From Candidatus Roizmanbacteria bacterium (GTDB lineage Bacteria; Patescibacteriota; Microgenomatia; UBA1406; GWC2-37-13): a stretch of 14,577 nt of DNA. Of the stretch, positions 1 through 7,670 are shown piece after piece. The notes beneath the pieces were generated by a model. The model made no database searches. It saw only the letters and a program-made list of their open reading frames with translations, and was not told the DNA's origin. How positions within the stretch are numbered: position 1 is the first letter of the stretch; each line of letters begins with the position of its first letter. The stretch covers positions 1-14,577 of the forward strand of contig JANLIS010000040.1 of the NCBI GenBank assembly GCA_024653985.1, given 5' to 3'. Made by a program: the position numbers and the translations under genes.

Positions 1-638
1 ATAAATTCATTCAGGCCTTTTTTAAAGGTTTCTCCAATGGTTATTTTTTTGTTTTCCATTACGGCCTTTTTTGCTTCAGTTCTGGCATATCTCAGCGACT
101 TTTCAAAATACTGATTGAGATTATCGTAGTTAAAATGCTTGATGGCCAGTTCTTCCATTGCCGGTATTGTCAGCCCACGTCCGGTTGCTTGAGGTATCGG
201 ATGGATGACGGCAGGCCAAATAACGTTGTCTTTTTTAAAAAAACGCAGTTGATGATCTGGCCACCAACGTGAATGTTGGATCCACTTTCCAAAAATGATA
301 TTTTTTCTCGGGATCATGAAGTAGTCAAATTTATCAGACTTTTTTTTAAGAAAATCAAGTAATTTTTGAGGAAATATCTCATCAGGATCCACATAGAGTA
401 TATATTTCCCCTTCGCTTTTTTTTTCAGTTTTTCTTTCACAAGATCGGCAAATGGGACTGATGGATCAAGGGCGAATATTTTGATCTTTCTATTTTTTTT
501 CAATTTTTCTGATAAGGACACTGATATGTCAACGGTTCCTATTATTATTTCATCAACAAAACGTTCAATGGCAGAAATGGATTGATGGATATAGGAAGGA
601 TTTCCTTTTATGACAATTATTGCAGTAATTTCATTCAT
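1..638 (-). CDS. Glycosyltransferase family 2, WaaE-like (partial, C-terminus beyond window)
   Basis: Cytoplasmic GT-A fold glycosyltransferase that would transfer a sugar from a nucleotide-sugar to an envelope glycan or lipid acceptor. My translation from the ATG at 638-636 runs 212 codons without a stop and leaves the window. It begins MNEITAIIVIKG, a GT2-type first strand. YVDPDE at residues 82-87 supplies the metal-binding D-x-D (D84, D86). KWIQHSRWWPDHQLRFFKK at 118-136 matches the W-x-P-D-x-Q-x-R-x-F segment typical of WaaE/KdtX-like GT2 proteins, followed by an HP motif near 146. Odd: where most GT2 enzymes have a VDSGSTD-like loop, this one has IGTVDISV (residues 33-40), so the nucleotide pocket is divergent. 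The start overlaps the stop of the flippase gene upstream by 8 nt, implying translational coupling. Family call is good; donor and acceptor are unknown. Confidence 0.85.
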   Translation of the reverse strand, partial: MNEITAIIVIKGNPSYIHQSISAIERFVDEIIIGTVDISVSLSEKLKKNRKIKIFALDPSVPFADLVKEKLKKKAKGKYILYVDPDEIFPQKLLDFLKKKSDKFDYFMIPRKNIIFGKWIQHSRWWPDHQLRFFKKDNVIWPAVIHPIPQATGRGLTIPAMEELAIKHFNYDNLNQYFEKSLRYARTEAKKAVMENKKITIGETFKKGLNEF

Positions 639-2073
639 AGATGAACAGTTTCTTAAATTCATTAATTATATCAATTTTGAATATGATCCGAATGGAGGCA
701 AAGTAAACCAATCCTCCGGCAAAAACAATTGAGATGAGAGAAAAAAGATTGACAGGAAGACTGATCTTTAGGAAAAAGATCACCGATCCCATAATTGCGG
801 CGGAAACTATACCCTGATAAATGGACTTAATGAAGGAAAATGGTATGATCTGCTTAGCTTTAGCAACAACCGCTATAAAAGCAAAGGATAAAACGAACTG
901 AACGATCGGGAAACCATAATAGCCGAACATTCTTGAGAGTATTGGCGTTAAGATCCACGTTGTCACCGTCCAAAATATCATAAAATAAAAAGATATTTTA
1001 ACCTTACCAAGAGCATTAAACAAATTAGTGAAAGGTGTTGAATATGACGACAGGAAAGCGGCAAAACTGAATAGATAAAAAAGAGGCAGGGCCGGCAGCC
1101 ATTTTCCATATTTTGGAATAATGTCAACAAACAGGTTCATTGTCAGAGTCATGCCGATCATGATAGGTGCAAGTAGTAATGTTTGGTAGTGGAGGATCTT
1201 TTCTATCAGTCGGGTTACCTTTTCTTTATCATTTTGAATCCTTGATAAAACAGGGAAAAGCACACGACTTATGTTATCCATTATTATCCTGATCGGTGCT
1301 TCCGCCCATTTTTTCGCCCAGCCTATATATCCCAGCGCCTCAAAACCAAGTATCTTTCCCAAATAAAGGGTGATCAGATCGTCTTTGAATAAGGCTAGAA
1401 ATGAATTGGCTTGAAAAGGGAGTCCAAAAGAAAGCAGCTGTCTAAGATTTTTGATAGATATCCCGATCTGTGGTCGCCAAAAAGAAATCGAATAGATCAA
1501 AACAACGCCAATGACGGACCTTAAAATTACAGCGATGGTAAAACTTCTTAGTGAAAAACCAAGCAACCCAAGAACAATTACGGTTATATAAAAAATTGTA
1601 TTTTCAATGACTCCGACAAAAACGATCTTTTGAAATTGAACCTTCCTTTCCAAGAATATTGAAGGGATCGTTTTTAGTGAAGAAAGAAAAAAACTAACAA
1701 GTAATGCCCAGTATAGATAAATTCCCTCAGTTGGTAGTTTATAAAAATTTTGTATAAAGTTGGTTCCAAAAAAACCGATACTGATGATCGCTAATATCAT
1801 TATCTGTTGTACGGTAAAAGTTGTCGAGACATCTTCGTCTGTCACTTCTTTTTTTTGTACTAATGACGCAGCCAGTCCGATATCTGAAAAATAATTCAAT
1901 AGGGCAATGATAGAGAGCACCGTGATATAAATACCGAATATCTTGGGGGAGAGAACGATCGTAAGAACTAAGTTTGCACCCAGTCCAAGTAGCGCCGAAT
2001 AACCGCTCTGAAAAAAAAGGCTCAAAGTACTGAAAACGCTTCTTTTTTTAAGCTGTTTCGTGTTTTCGTTCAT
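631..2073 (-). CDS. Wzx-type oligosaccharide flippase (MOP superfamily)
   Basis: Polytopic inner-membrane protein of 480 residues, the usual length for Wzx/RfbX polysaccharide transporters. It would flip polyprenyl-linked oligosaccharides from the cytoplasmic to the outer face. After a short basic, polar N-terminus (NTKQLKKRS) come hydrophobic segments over the whole length, compatible with 12-14 helices. The first repeat has the family's typical pattern: LGLGANLVLTIVLSP (about 30-44), then FGIYITVLSIIALLNYFSDIGLAASLVQKK (positions 46-75), where SDIGLAASLVQ is the conserved turn seen in WzxC-like proteins. It is the first gene of a minus-strand pair with the GT2 at 1-638. Its start lies only 28 bp from the divergent gene at 2102, with an AT-rich -10-like box directly before the ATG and no Shine-Dalgarno. 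The substrate cannot be predicted. Confidence 0.9.
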   Translation of the reverse strand: MNENTKQLKKRSVFSTLSLFFQSGYSALLGLGANLVLTIVLSPKIFGIYITVLSIIALLNYFSDIGLAASLVQKKEVTDEDVSTTFTVQQIMILAIISIGFFGTNFIQNFYKLPTEGIYLYWALLVSFFLSSLKTIPSIFLERKVQFQKIVFVGVIENTIFYITVIVLGLLGFSLRSFTIAVILRSVIGVVLIYSISFWRPQIGISIKNLRQLLSFGLPFQANSFLALFKDDLITLYLGKILGFEALGYIGWAKKWAEAPIRIIMDNISRVLFPVLSRIQNDKEKVTRLIEKILHYQTLLLAPIMIGMTLTMNLFVDIIPKYGKWLPALPLFYLFSFAAFLSSYSTPFTNLFNALGKVKISFYFMIFWTVTTWILTPILSRMFGYYGFPIVQFVLSFAFIAVVAKAKQIIPFSFIKSIYQGIVSAAIMGSVIFFLKISLPVNLFSLISIVFAGGLVYFASIRIIFKIDIINEFKKLFIYE

Positions 2074-2101
2074 AAATCTTTATATAATAGTAAAATATAT
2101 T
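2074..2101. promoter_or_regulatory. 28-bp divergent promoter region with overlapping -10 boxes
   Basis: Only 28 bp separate the flippase start (2073, minus) from the start chosen for the next gene (2102, plus). On the plus strand TATAAT occupies 2083-2088, 13 nt before the ATG. On the minus strand TATTAT/TATATA fall on the same bases (2089-2081), about 7-10 nt before the flippase ATG. Each predicted transcript would have a leader of roughly 0-8 nt. I find no convincing -35 on either side; any -35 would lie inside the opposing coding region. This is a prediction from hexamer matches in an AT-rich stretch. Confidence 0.45.
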
Positions 2102-3853
2102 ATGCGAAAGTCAGTTATAAACTTTTTTTCAGGTCTGTTTATTGTTTTTATTATAACAATTCCCGCCTTCGTAAGCATTCTGAATAATAAGTACTTTACC
2201 ATGCATGATGACCAACATATTGCCAGACTTCATTTATTAGTGACAGGTATTCAGCAGGGAAGTCTGTTTCCTCGTTGGGTCGATATGTTGGGTTTTGGGC
2301 ATGGATACCCACTTTTTAATTTTTATCCACCTCTCATTTATTATGTTGCTTCAATTTTTTATTTTTTAGGTTTTTCTTTGATCTGGTCCATAAAATTAAT
2401 GATCATCAGCGGATTTTTGTTATCGGCAGCGGGGATTTATCTATTGATACGAAAAATGATAGGACGTCTGCCGGCCATACTTGGAAGTACTGTTTATACC
2501 TATTTTTTATACCATTCAATTACGGTCTATGTGCGAGGAGCCTTGGCAGAATTTTTTACGCTGGCGATCTTGCCATTCGTTTTTTTATGTTTGTATAAAT
2601 TGTCACAAAAAATAAATTGGAGAAATTCAATATTTTTGGCGATTTCTTTTGCTTTATTGATATTGACCCATCCCTTGATTGCGTTTCCGTCGATCATCTT
2701 CATCGGATTGTTTTTTATCTTTTTATTCATAAGGAGTAATGACAAACTAAAGTTGCTATTCTTTTCCATTGCCGGAGGAATTCTGTCATTAGGGTTATCG
2801 GCTTTTTTTTGGTTGCCGTCCATGATTGAGAGAAAATTTACCTTTGTTGACAGTATTCTGACCAAGGAGCTGGCAAACTATCAGGATCACTATGTTTTCT
2901 TGTCCCAACTTTGGTATTCGCCTTGGGGTTACGGAGGATCAACTAAAGGGTTAAGCGACGGAATGACCTATCAATTAGGGAAAGTACCAATATTGTTCAT
3001 AGTCCTTTCTCTAATATTCGGAATCTTATATCTCTTTAAAAGAAAAAGGGTCGATGGAATTTTGAAGACCTACCTGTTTATTTTATTTTCTTTATTTGTA
3101 AGTCTTTTTATGATGACAGAATATTCTTCTTTTATCTGGAATGGGATAAGTTTTCTTTGGTATATTCAATTTCCTTGGAGATTCTTGACCTTTGTTAATC
3201 TTTTTATTGCCATTATATCCGCTTATTTTATATTTTTTTTTAAGGAACTTATAGAAATATTTATTAAGAAATACAGCTATCTGTTAGTAGGCCTTGCCGT
3301 TGCCGGAGTGGTCACTATTATAGTGATTAAATATTATCCGTATTTCAGACCGCAAAAATTTATATCTACCAATGATTCACAAAGGACCAGTTTCAAAGAA
3401 ATTGCCTGGAGGATAAGTGGGACCTCTTATGAATTTGTTCCCAATTCCGTTAAGACGACGAAAACCGGTTTGGGGACAACCACTTTGGCAATAAAGGAAA
3501 GCGAATTAATGCAAGACCCAGCCGTGATCAAAACCGGTAAAACAAAATTTGTCGTTATAAAAAACCTATTTGAAGTAAAAGAGTTTGGTGTCGTAGCCGA
3601 GGCGTCGTCCGTATTTCAGTTAAACACATATAATTTTCCAGGATGGCAGGCAATATTAGACGGAAAGGAGATAAAGATAGATGACAATAATGATCTTAAA
3701 TTGATCAATGTTATAGTCCCTGCAGGAGATCATGAGCTTTCCTTTAAGTTTAAAAATACCTTTGTAAGGACATTGGGTAATTACATAAGCGCAATTTCAT
3801 TGGCGATAGTCCTTTCTTATTTGCTCAACAGTTTATACAAAAAAAATAAATAA
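2102..3853 (+). CDS. PTPS-related / YfhO-like polytopic membrane protein (GT-C-like)
   Basis: 583-residue integral membrane protein. I use the ATG at 2102; an in-frame GTG at 2060 would run into the divergent flippase gene and precede the -10 box. After one N-terminal helix comes an outer loop with MHDDQH (34-39, D36-D37), then FPRW, GYPLFNFYPPLIYY (68-81) and YVRGALAE (143-150). These are hallmarks of the Pfam family called 6-pyruvoyl-tetrahydropterin synthase-related (PF10131), which despite its name is a membrane protein family with a GT-C-like layout. The acidic pair sits where GT-C enzymes carry their catalytic acid. About ten hydrophobic helices are followed by a soluble beta-rich segment (about 430-560) with FQLNTYNFPGWQAILDG, resembling the YfhO C-terminal region, and a last helix. 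It is probably a polyprenyl-phosphate-sugar-dependent transferase acting on the outer face, but no member-specific activity can be claimed. The downstream EamA gene starts 1 nt after its stop. Confidence 0.82.
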   Translation: MRKSVINFFSGLFIVFIITIPAFVSILNNKYFTMHDDQHIARLHLLVTGIQQGSLFPRWVDMLGFGHGYPLFNFYPPLIYYVASIFYFLGFSLIWSIKLMIISGFLLSAAGIYLLIRKMIGRLPAILGSTVYTYFLYHSITVYVRGALAEFFTLAILPFVFLCLYKLSQKINWRNSIFLAISFALLILTHPLIAFPSIIFIGLFFIFLFIRSNDKLKLLFFSIAGGILSLGLSAFFWLPSMIERKFTFVDSILTKELANYQDHYVFLSQLWYSPWGYGGSTKGLSDGMTYQLGKVPILFIVLSLIFGILYLFKRKRVDGILKTYLFILFSLFVSLFMMTEYSSFIWNGISFLWYIQFPWRFLTFVNLFIAIISAYFIFFFKELIEIFIKKYSYLLVGLAVAGVVTIIVIKYYPYFRPQKFISTNDSQRTSFKEIAWRISGTSYEFVPNSVKTTKTGLGTTTLAIKESELMQDPAVIKTGKTKFVVIKNLFEVKEFGVVAEASSVFQLNTYNFPGWQAILDGKEIKIDDNNDLKLINVIVPAGDHELSFKFKNTFVRTLGNYISAISLAIVLSYLLNSLYKKNK

Positions 3854-3854
3854 T

Positions 3855-4715
3855 ATGAGAATTAGCAAAACTTACCTGGTTCTTCTTTTGGGTATGATTT
3901 TGTGGGGTCTCTTTCCGATAGTTACCCATCGGTTCGTTTTTTCATTGGATCCTGTTCTTCTTGTCAGCATCTCAACTTTAACCGCATCAATTCCATTTTT
4001 TATACTTCTATTTGCAAAAAAAGAGATGAACCAATTCTTCTCTTTGAAATACCTAAAAACCATGCTTGGAGTGGCATTTTTCACGGCCGCCGGTCAGGGA
4101 TTACTGTTCATTGGTACAAAAATAACATCGGGAACGAACACAGGACTGCTTCTCCAAGTCGAGCCGATCTATTCACTTATCTTGGGAACTATTTTCTTAG
4201 GAGAAATTCTCAAAAGAGGTCAAATAGGGGCAACATTGGCAATGGTAATTGGAGCGGTAACGATCGTCTATAAAGGCGGAGTAAATATTAATTTGGGGGA
4301 TATATTGATCTTATTATCTCCGTTAATGTTCCAGATCTCCCACCTGATAGGAAAAAAACTATTAAACAATAAAATAGATGTTAATTTAATATTGGCTAGC
4401 CGGCAATTTTACGGCGGAATAATGCTTTTACTTTTTACTTTTCTGACAAATGGGTCTGCCATCAGCTTGTTCAATGTCAATATCATAACTACTGGTTTGT
4501 GTCTTGGTATGTTTACTGCTGTTGTAGCATTATGTTGGTACTCTTCAATAAAAAAAGTTCCAGTGTCTGTTGCTTCTTCTTTTATTCCGATAACTGCTCT
4601 CGTATCATTGGCTGCATCAGCTATTTTTTTAAAGGAAGTGATCAGCCCTCAACAATTTATTGGTTTCTTTTTTATCGTTGGAGGTATGTTGTGGCAAACA
4701 TCATCTACAAAATAA
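3855..4715 (+). CDS. EamA-family (DMT superfamily) transporter
   Basis: 286 residues, the usual length for a ten-helix drug/metabolite transporter made of two EamA repeats. The first repeat (about 7-138) starts with LVLLLGMILWGLFPIVTHRF and ends in LGEILKRGQIGATLAMVIGA, the family's typical closing helix pair. The second (about 148-283) ends with FIPITALVSLAASAIFLKEV followed by FIGFFFIVGGMLW. The start is 1 nt after the preceding stop, so the two genes are probably co-transcribed. EamA proteins move small metabolites. Because smaller DMT members (ArnE/ArnF) flip undecaprenyl-phosphate-aminoarabinose, a role in moving a lipid-linked sugar would fit the neighbours, but this is speculation. The gene ends with an 11-bp convergent overlap with the minus-strand gene at 4705-5883, so no intergenic terminator is possible. 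Confidence 0.9.
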   Translation: MRISKTYLVLLLGMILWGLFPIVTHRFVFSLDPVLLVSISTLTASIPFFILLFAKKEMNQFFSLKYLKTMLGVAFFTAAGQGLLFIGTKITSGTNTGLLLQVEPIYSLILGTIFLGEILKRGQIGATLAMVIGAVTIVYKGGVNINLGDILILLSPLMFQISHLIGKKLLNNKIDVNLILASRQFYGGIMLLLFTFLTNGSAISLFNVNIITTGLCLGMFTAVVALCWYSSIKKVPVSVASSFIPITALVSLAASAIFLKEVISPQQFIGFFFIVGGMLWQTSSTK

Positions 4716-5883
4716 AGTAGATGGGTAATCCATCATAGTGACCAAACTGCATCTTGGAATCATCCTTTTCAATATTAAATTCACTTAGTTCACCTTCATT
4801 CAAGATACAGATTACTTGATCAGACTGACAAATAGTTTTTAAATCAGCCATTTCCATTTTTTTATATTCAATATTTTTTGGATTATAAAATTTTAGATAT
4901 CTATACAATTTATCGCTTTGATTGGATTTTGAAACATATACTCTATTTTTATTTATTGAAACAAGGTGCTGAATAGTTGATCTTTCAGCATAGCTCCATT
5001 CAGAGGAATTTTTTTTATCGAAATGATTGACAAACAGTTCAGCTGTAAATAGAAGATTGATGAATAATATAAATATAAAAATATATACAAGAAAAAAACT
5101 TTTCTTTTTTAAGATATTAAAAAAATAATAATAGCCAAGTCCATTGATTATCCCAATCCATAAGAATATCAGTTCACCTCTTTGGGTCATCAATAGATCG
5201 GCGGGTAAAATAAGAAAAAATACCACCCCAAGCAGCAAGATATGGTTTATAAACATTTTTAATTCCTTGTTTTTATCAATAATAAACAGATAACCGATTC
5301 CAAAAAAGAATGCGATCAAATCAAGATAATAGAAAAAACCTGTCAATGGTACTCGAAGCATCGGTGAGGATGTATCACCTTGAAAGAATATCGTCTGGAG
5401 ATCAAATAGTCTTGCCAAGTCAGGAATGAGCAAGGTCAATCTAATTGATGTCAGATCTTGGCTAATAATAAAATATCTAAAGACTATCAAAGATAATACG
5501 GCGATCAATAAGGGGTAAGTTTTTTTTGGAAAGATGTTCAATATAAAAACCACTAGGAAAATAGGAATAAGATAAATATTCAGATATCTTGACAGGATAG
5601 CGAACCATGGGGAAAGACCGACCGATATGGCAATACTAAGGCTTATATAATAATTATTAGTTTTTTTATAGATAAAGTAAAACAACAGAGTATCGATAAA
5701 ACTGCCGATAAATACATTGATAAATCTGAAAGAAAAATCGTCTACAGACGGAATGATATGGATAAGCTTTAGTATTTCAACTTCCTGAAAAGATAGGCTG
5801 TTTGGAGCATGGCTTAAGAACAAACCCTTAATGATGAAATTAAAAATAAAGAGCAGTCCGATCATTAATGGTAGTTTTTTCAT
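4705..5883 (-). CDS. Degenerate GT39/GT-C-like membrane protein, probable pseudoenzyme
   Basis: 392-residue polytopic protein, the last gene of the six-gene GT-C run. Its N-terminus follows the GT39 plan: one helix, then LSFQEVEILKL (30-40), which lines up with LSFDEVEFTKL of the protein at 11873-13150. Here the catalytic Asp is Gln33. The spacing from this position to the conserved Arg of the next helix (R53 in RFINVFIGS) is 20 residues, against 43-56 in the five other GT39 genes here, so most of the first outer loop is missing. The second acidic position, four residues after the Arg of SPWFAILSR (R99), is Ile103 with Asn102 before it. A polar tail of about 100 residues (from about 290) ends the protein. 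It shares RFINxFxGS with its upstream neighbour, whose stop overlaps its start by 4 nt (ATGA), suggesting a diverged tandem duplicate. The frame is intact, so it may have a non-catalytic, structural or regulatory role. Confidence 0.75.
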   Translation of the reverse strand: MKKLPLMIGLLFIFNFIIKGLFLSHAPNSLSFQEVEILKLIHIIPSVDDFSFRFINVFIGSFIDTLLFYFIYKKTNNYYISLSIAISVGLSPWFAILSRYLNIYLIPIFLVVFILNIFPKKTYPLLIAVLSLIVFRYFIISQDLTSIRLTLLIPDLARLFDLQTIFFQGDTSSPMLRVPLTGFFYYLDLIAFFFGIGYLFIIDKNKELKMFINHILLLGVVFFLILPADLLMTQRGELIFLWIGIINGLGYYYFFNILKKKSFFLVYIFIFILFINLLFTAELFVNHFDKKNSSEWSYAERSTIQHLVSINKNRVYVSKSNQSDKLYRYLKFYNPKNIEYKKMEMADLKTICQSDQVICILNEGELSEFNIEKDDSKMQFGHYDGLPIYFIL

Positions 5884-7556
5884 AATATTTTTAGCTCGTA
5901 AAGATATAATTCATTATGTGCCTCGCTTGGAATAGGTAGTCTTATCTTTTTTATGTTGAGAGGAGCCTTTCTGTTCTCATCCTCATTAAGAAAGATAGCG
6001 ATCTTCTTACCTTTCTTGTTGTAAATATCGTTGATAAGGTCAGGGCCTATCTCATCAGGAAAAATAAATTTATCAAAAGAATTGACGGTAAACCAACCAT
6101 CTTTTTGTATATAGGAGTGAGTTTGCCAATATTTATCCGGTGGATAAGAAAGACAAAAAAGAGGAAATATATAGGCAAAGCCGTCGATCTTCTTTGAGTA
6201 GACAAAATAATCATATTCTTGGTAGTTATTTTTAATAAATTGACAGATCCTGTTTTCCCTGCTTGCATAAAATTGATTATATTTTTTCGGAAAGGTAAAA
6301 AAATAAAAGAATAGATAATGAAAAATATTCACAAGTATTAAAAAAGTTAAAATAATTTTTATCAGTTTCTTTCTCTGGTCACGAAGATCATTTAAAATAA
6401 AAACCAATCCGTAAGCGGATAAAAACTGCATTATTCCTAAAAGGGCTAAGGAACGCTTGCCGCTGACGCCTTCAGCAATGGTAGCCGGAATAGGGGCAAG
6501 GAATAATAAGGCCAGTAGCAGTATCTTTCCCGCCCTATCTTTTGGATCAAGCTTTTTAAATAATTCTCTAATATATATCACTATCCCAAGATAAAAGAAA
6601 AATATCGTAACAATATAGAGGGGAGGATAATGACTCTCGTAGACCAGTTGATTATCATTGAAACCTAATAAAAATTGGGAGGAAAAATACGTTGCATAAT
6701 TACTGGTGAAAGTAATCAAATAAACCGTTAATTTATTGTGAGTGATCTTGGATACAAGGCTATTTTTATCATGTTCGCGCAATTCTCGTATCTGTAATAC
6801 ACTGCCTTTTTCATCACCAAAGATACCGACATATTGAAGTCGCGATTTTAGATTAACGCCAAATTGTTTTAAGAATAATAAGGTAAATAAAGAGATAATA
6901 AGTAAAACCGATATATATATTCTTTTGTTCTGGCTGATCTTTATATTTAATAATAAAATAAGAGAGATCAGAGCCGGTGAAATAACCCTTGCCAGGTTAT
7001 AGGTAAAAATTGAAAGGAGTAAACAAATAACAGAGACAAGAAAGAAGACAGATTTTTTTCTTTCAAGATACAGAAGTTCGAACATGATCCCCAAACTAAT
7101 GAGAAAAACGGAAAGAATTATTCCATCGCCGGCGATACGGGAAAAAAAGATACCAAAAGGAGAAAATGCTAGGAAAAAAGCGGTCAATAAAGAGATCTTC
7201 TCATTTTTTGTAGACATTTTGGCGATCAGGTACCAAATAAAAATAAGCAGGCTTCCTGAAAAAGCATTAATAAATCGGGTACTAAAAATACTTAGCCCGA
7301 TGAATTTTATAACCAGGGCACTCAAATAGATATAGACTGGATTTTTAAAGTCACCAAATGCGGGAAAGATTAATGGTAGTTTATTTCCCCACTCATCAAA
7401 ACCGGTCTTGGCGATTGAAAAGGCATTGTAGCCGATGCTTGCCTCATCCCATTCAGGACCGTTTGGAATGGAGCTCAGTCTGTAAAAACGAAGAAAAAAA
7501 CCTAAGAATAAAATGACAAAAACAGCTATCATTACACTTCTTTTTGATCGAAACAT
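5880..7556 (-). CDS. GT39-family membrane glycosyltransferase (PMT_2 type)
   Basis: 558-residue integral membrane glycosyltransferase expected to transfer a sugar from a polyprenyl-phosphate donor on the outer face. After the first helix (about 8-22) comes PEWDEASIGYNAFSIAKTG (34-52), with D37-E38 as the conserved catalytic acid pair. The first outer loop continues with FPAFGDFKNPVYIYLSA (64-80), a frequent ending in PMT_2 proteins. The conserved helix RFINAFSGS (94-102) and SPFGIFFSRIAGDG (132-145) follow, with D144 as the second acidic position. About ten further helices precede a soluble tail of roughly 130 residues ending in NELYLYELKIL. The start ATG lies 10 nt downstream of an 86-bp palindromic element, with no Shine-Dalgarno. 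The stop overlaps the next start as ATGA, so the two are coupled. Acceptor and sugar are unknown. Confidence 0.88.
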   Translation of the reverse strand: MFRSKRSVMIAVFVILFLGFFLRFYRLSSIPNGPEWDEASIGYNAFSIAKTGFDEWGNKLPLIFPAFGDFKNPVYIYLSALVIKFIGLSIFSTRFINAFSGSLLIFIWYLIAKMSTKNEKISLLTAFFLAFSPFGIFFSRIAGDGIILSVFLISLGIMFELLYLERKKSVFFLVSVICLLLSIFTYNLARVISPALISLILLLNIKISQNKRIYISVLLIISLFTLLFLKQFGVNLKSRLQYVGIFGDEKGSVLQIRELREHDKNSLVSKITHNKLTVYLITFTSNYATYFSSQFLLGFNDNQLVYESHYPPLYIVTIFFFYLGIVIYIRELFKKLDPKDRAGKILLLALLFLAPIPATIAEGVSGKRSLALLGIMQFLSAYGLVFILNDLRDQRKKLIKIILTFLILVNIFHYLFFYFFTFPKKYNQFYASRENRICQFIKNNYQEYDYFVYSKKIDGFAYIFPLFCLSYPPDKYWQTHSYIQKDGWFTVNSFDKFIFPDEIGPDLINDIYNKKGKKIAIFLNEDENRKAPLNIKKIRLPIPSEAHNELYLYELKIL

Positions 7557-7566
7557 AAAGTGTTTT

Positions 7567-7652
7567 TGTCATCCCCGATCTAGTCGGGGATCCAGAAAAC
7601 ATGGATTCCCGCCGGAGCCTGCCCTCGACTCCGATCGGGGGCGGGAATGACA
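7567..7652. repeat. 86-bp MITE-like palindromic element, copy 1 (TGTCAT...ATGACA)
   Basis: GC-rich island in an AT-rich gap. The ends are near-perfect terminal inverted repeats: TGTCATCCCCG at 7567-7577 against CGGGAATGACA at 7642-7652 (10 of 11 matching). Inside are two hairpins. ATCCCCGA (7571-7578) pairs with TCGGGGAT (7584-7591) over a 5-nt loop. ATTCCCGC (7605-7612) pairs with GCGGGAAT (7641-7648), with CGGAG (7613-7617)/CTCCG (7629-7633) nested within. A shorter copy lies at 13181-13208, sharing TGGATTCCCGCC and GCGGGAATGACA. It has no ORF and no T-run, so it is not a canonical terminator. It sits between the stop of the GT39 gene at 7671 and the start at 7556; 15 to 20 nt on either side hold nothing else recognisable. 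Confidence 0.85.
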
Positions 7653-7670
7653 CATGGCTAATATTTTTAA

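Noticed and set aside
2060..2101. In-frame GTG start at 2060 for the PTPS-related gene, adding 14 residues.
   Set aside because: It overlaps the start of the divergent flippase gene and lies upstream of the TATAAT at 2083-2088. The ATG at 2102 leads directly into a normal short basic N-terminus and first helix.
4705..5883. Calling the degenerate GT39-like gene a pseudogene.
   Set aside because: It has no frameshift or internal stop, keeps its full membrane profile and is translationally coupled to its neighbour. Loss of catalysis does not show loss of function.
7567..7652. Palindromic element as an intrinsic terminator for the gene at 7671-9191.
   Set aside because: The hairpins are strong, but no T-run follows on the minus strand, and the terminal inverted repeats plus a second copy fit a dispersed element better.
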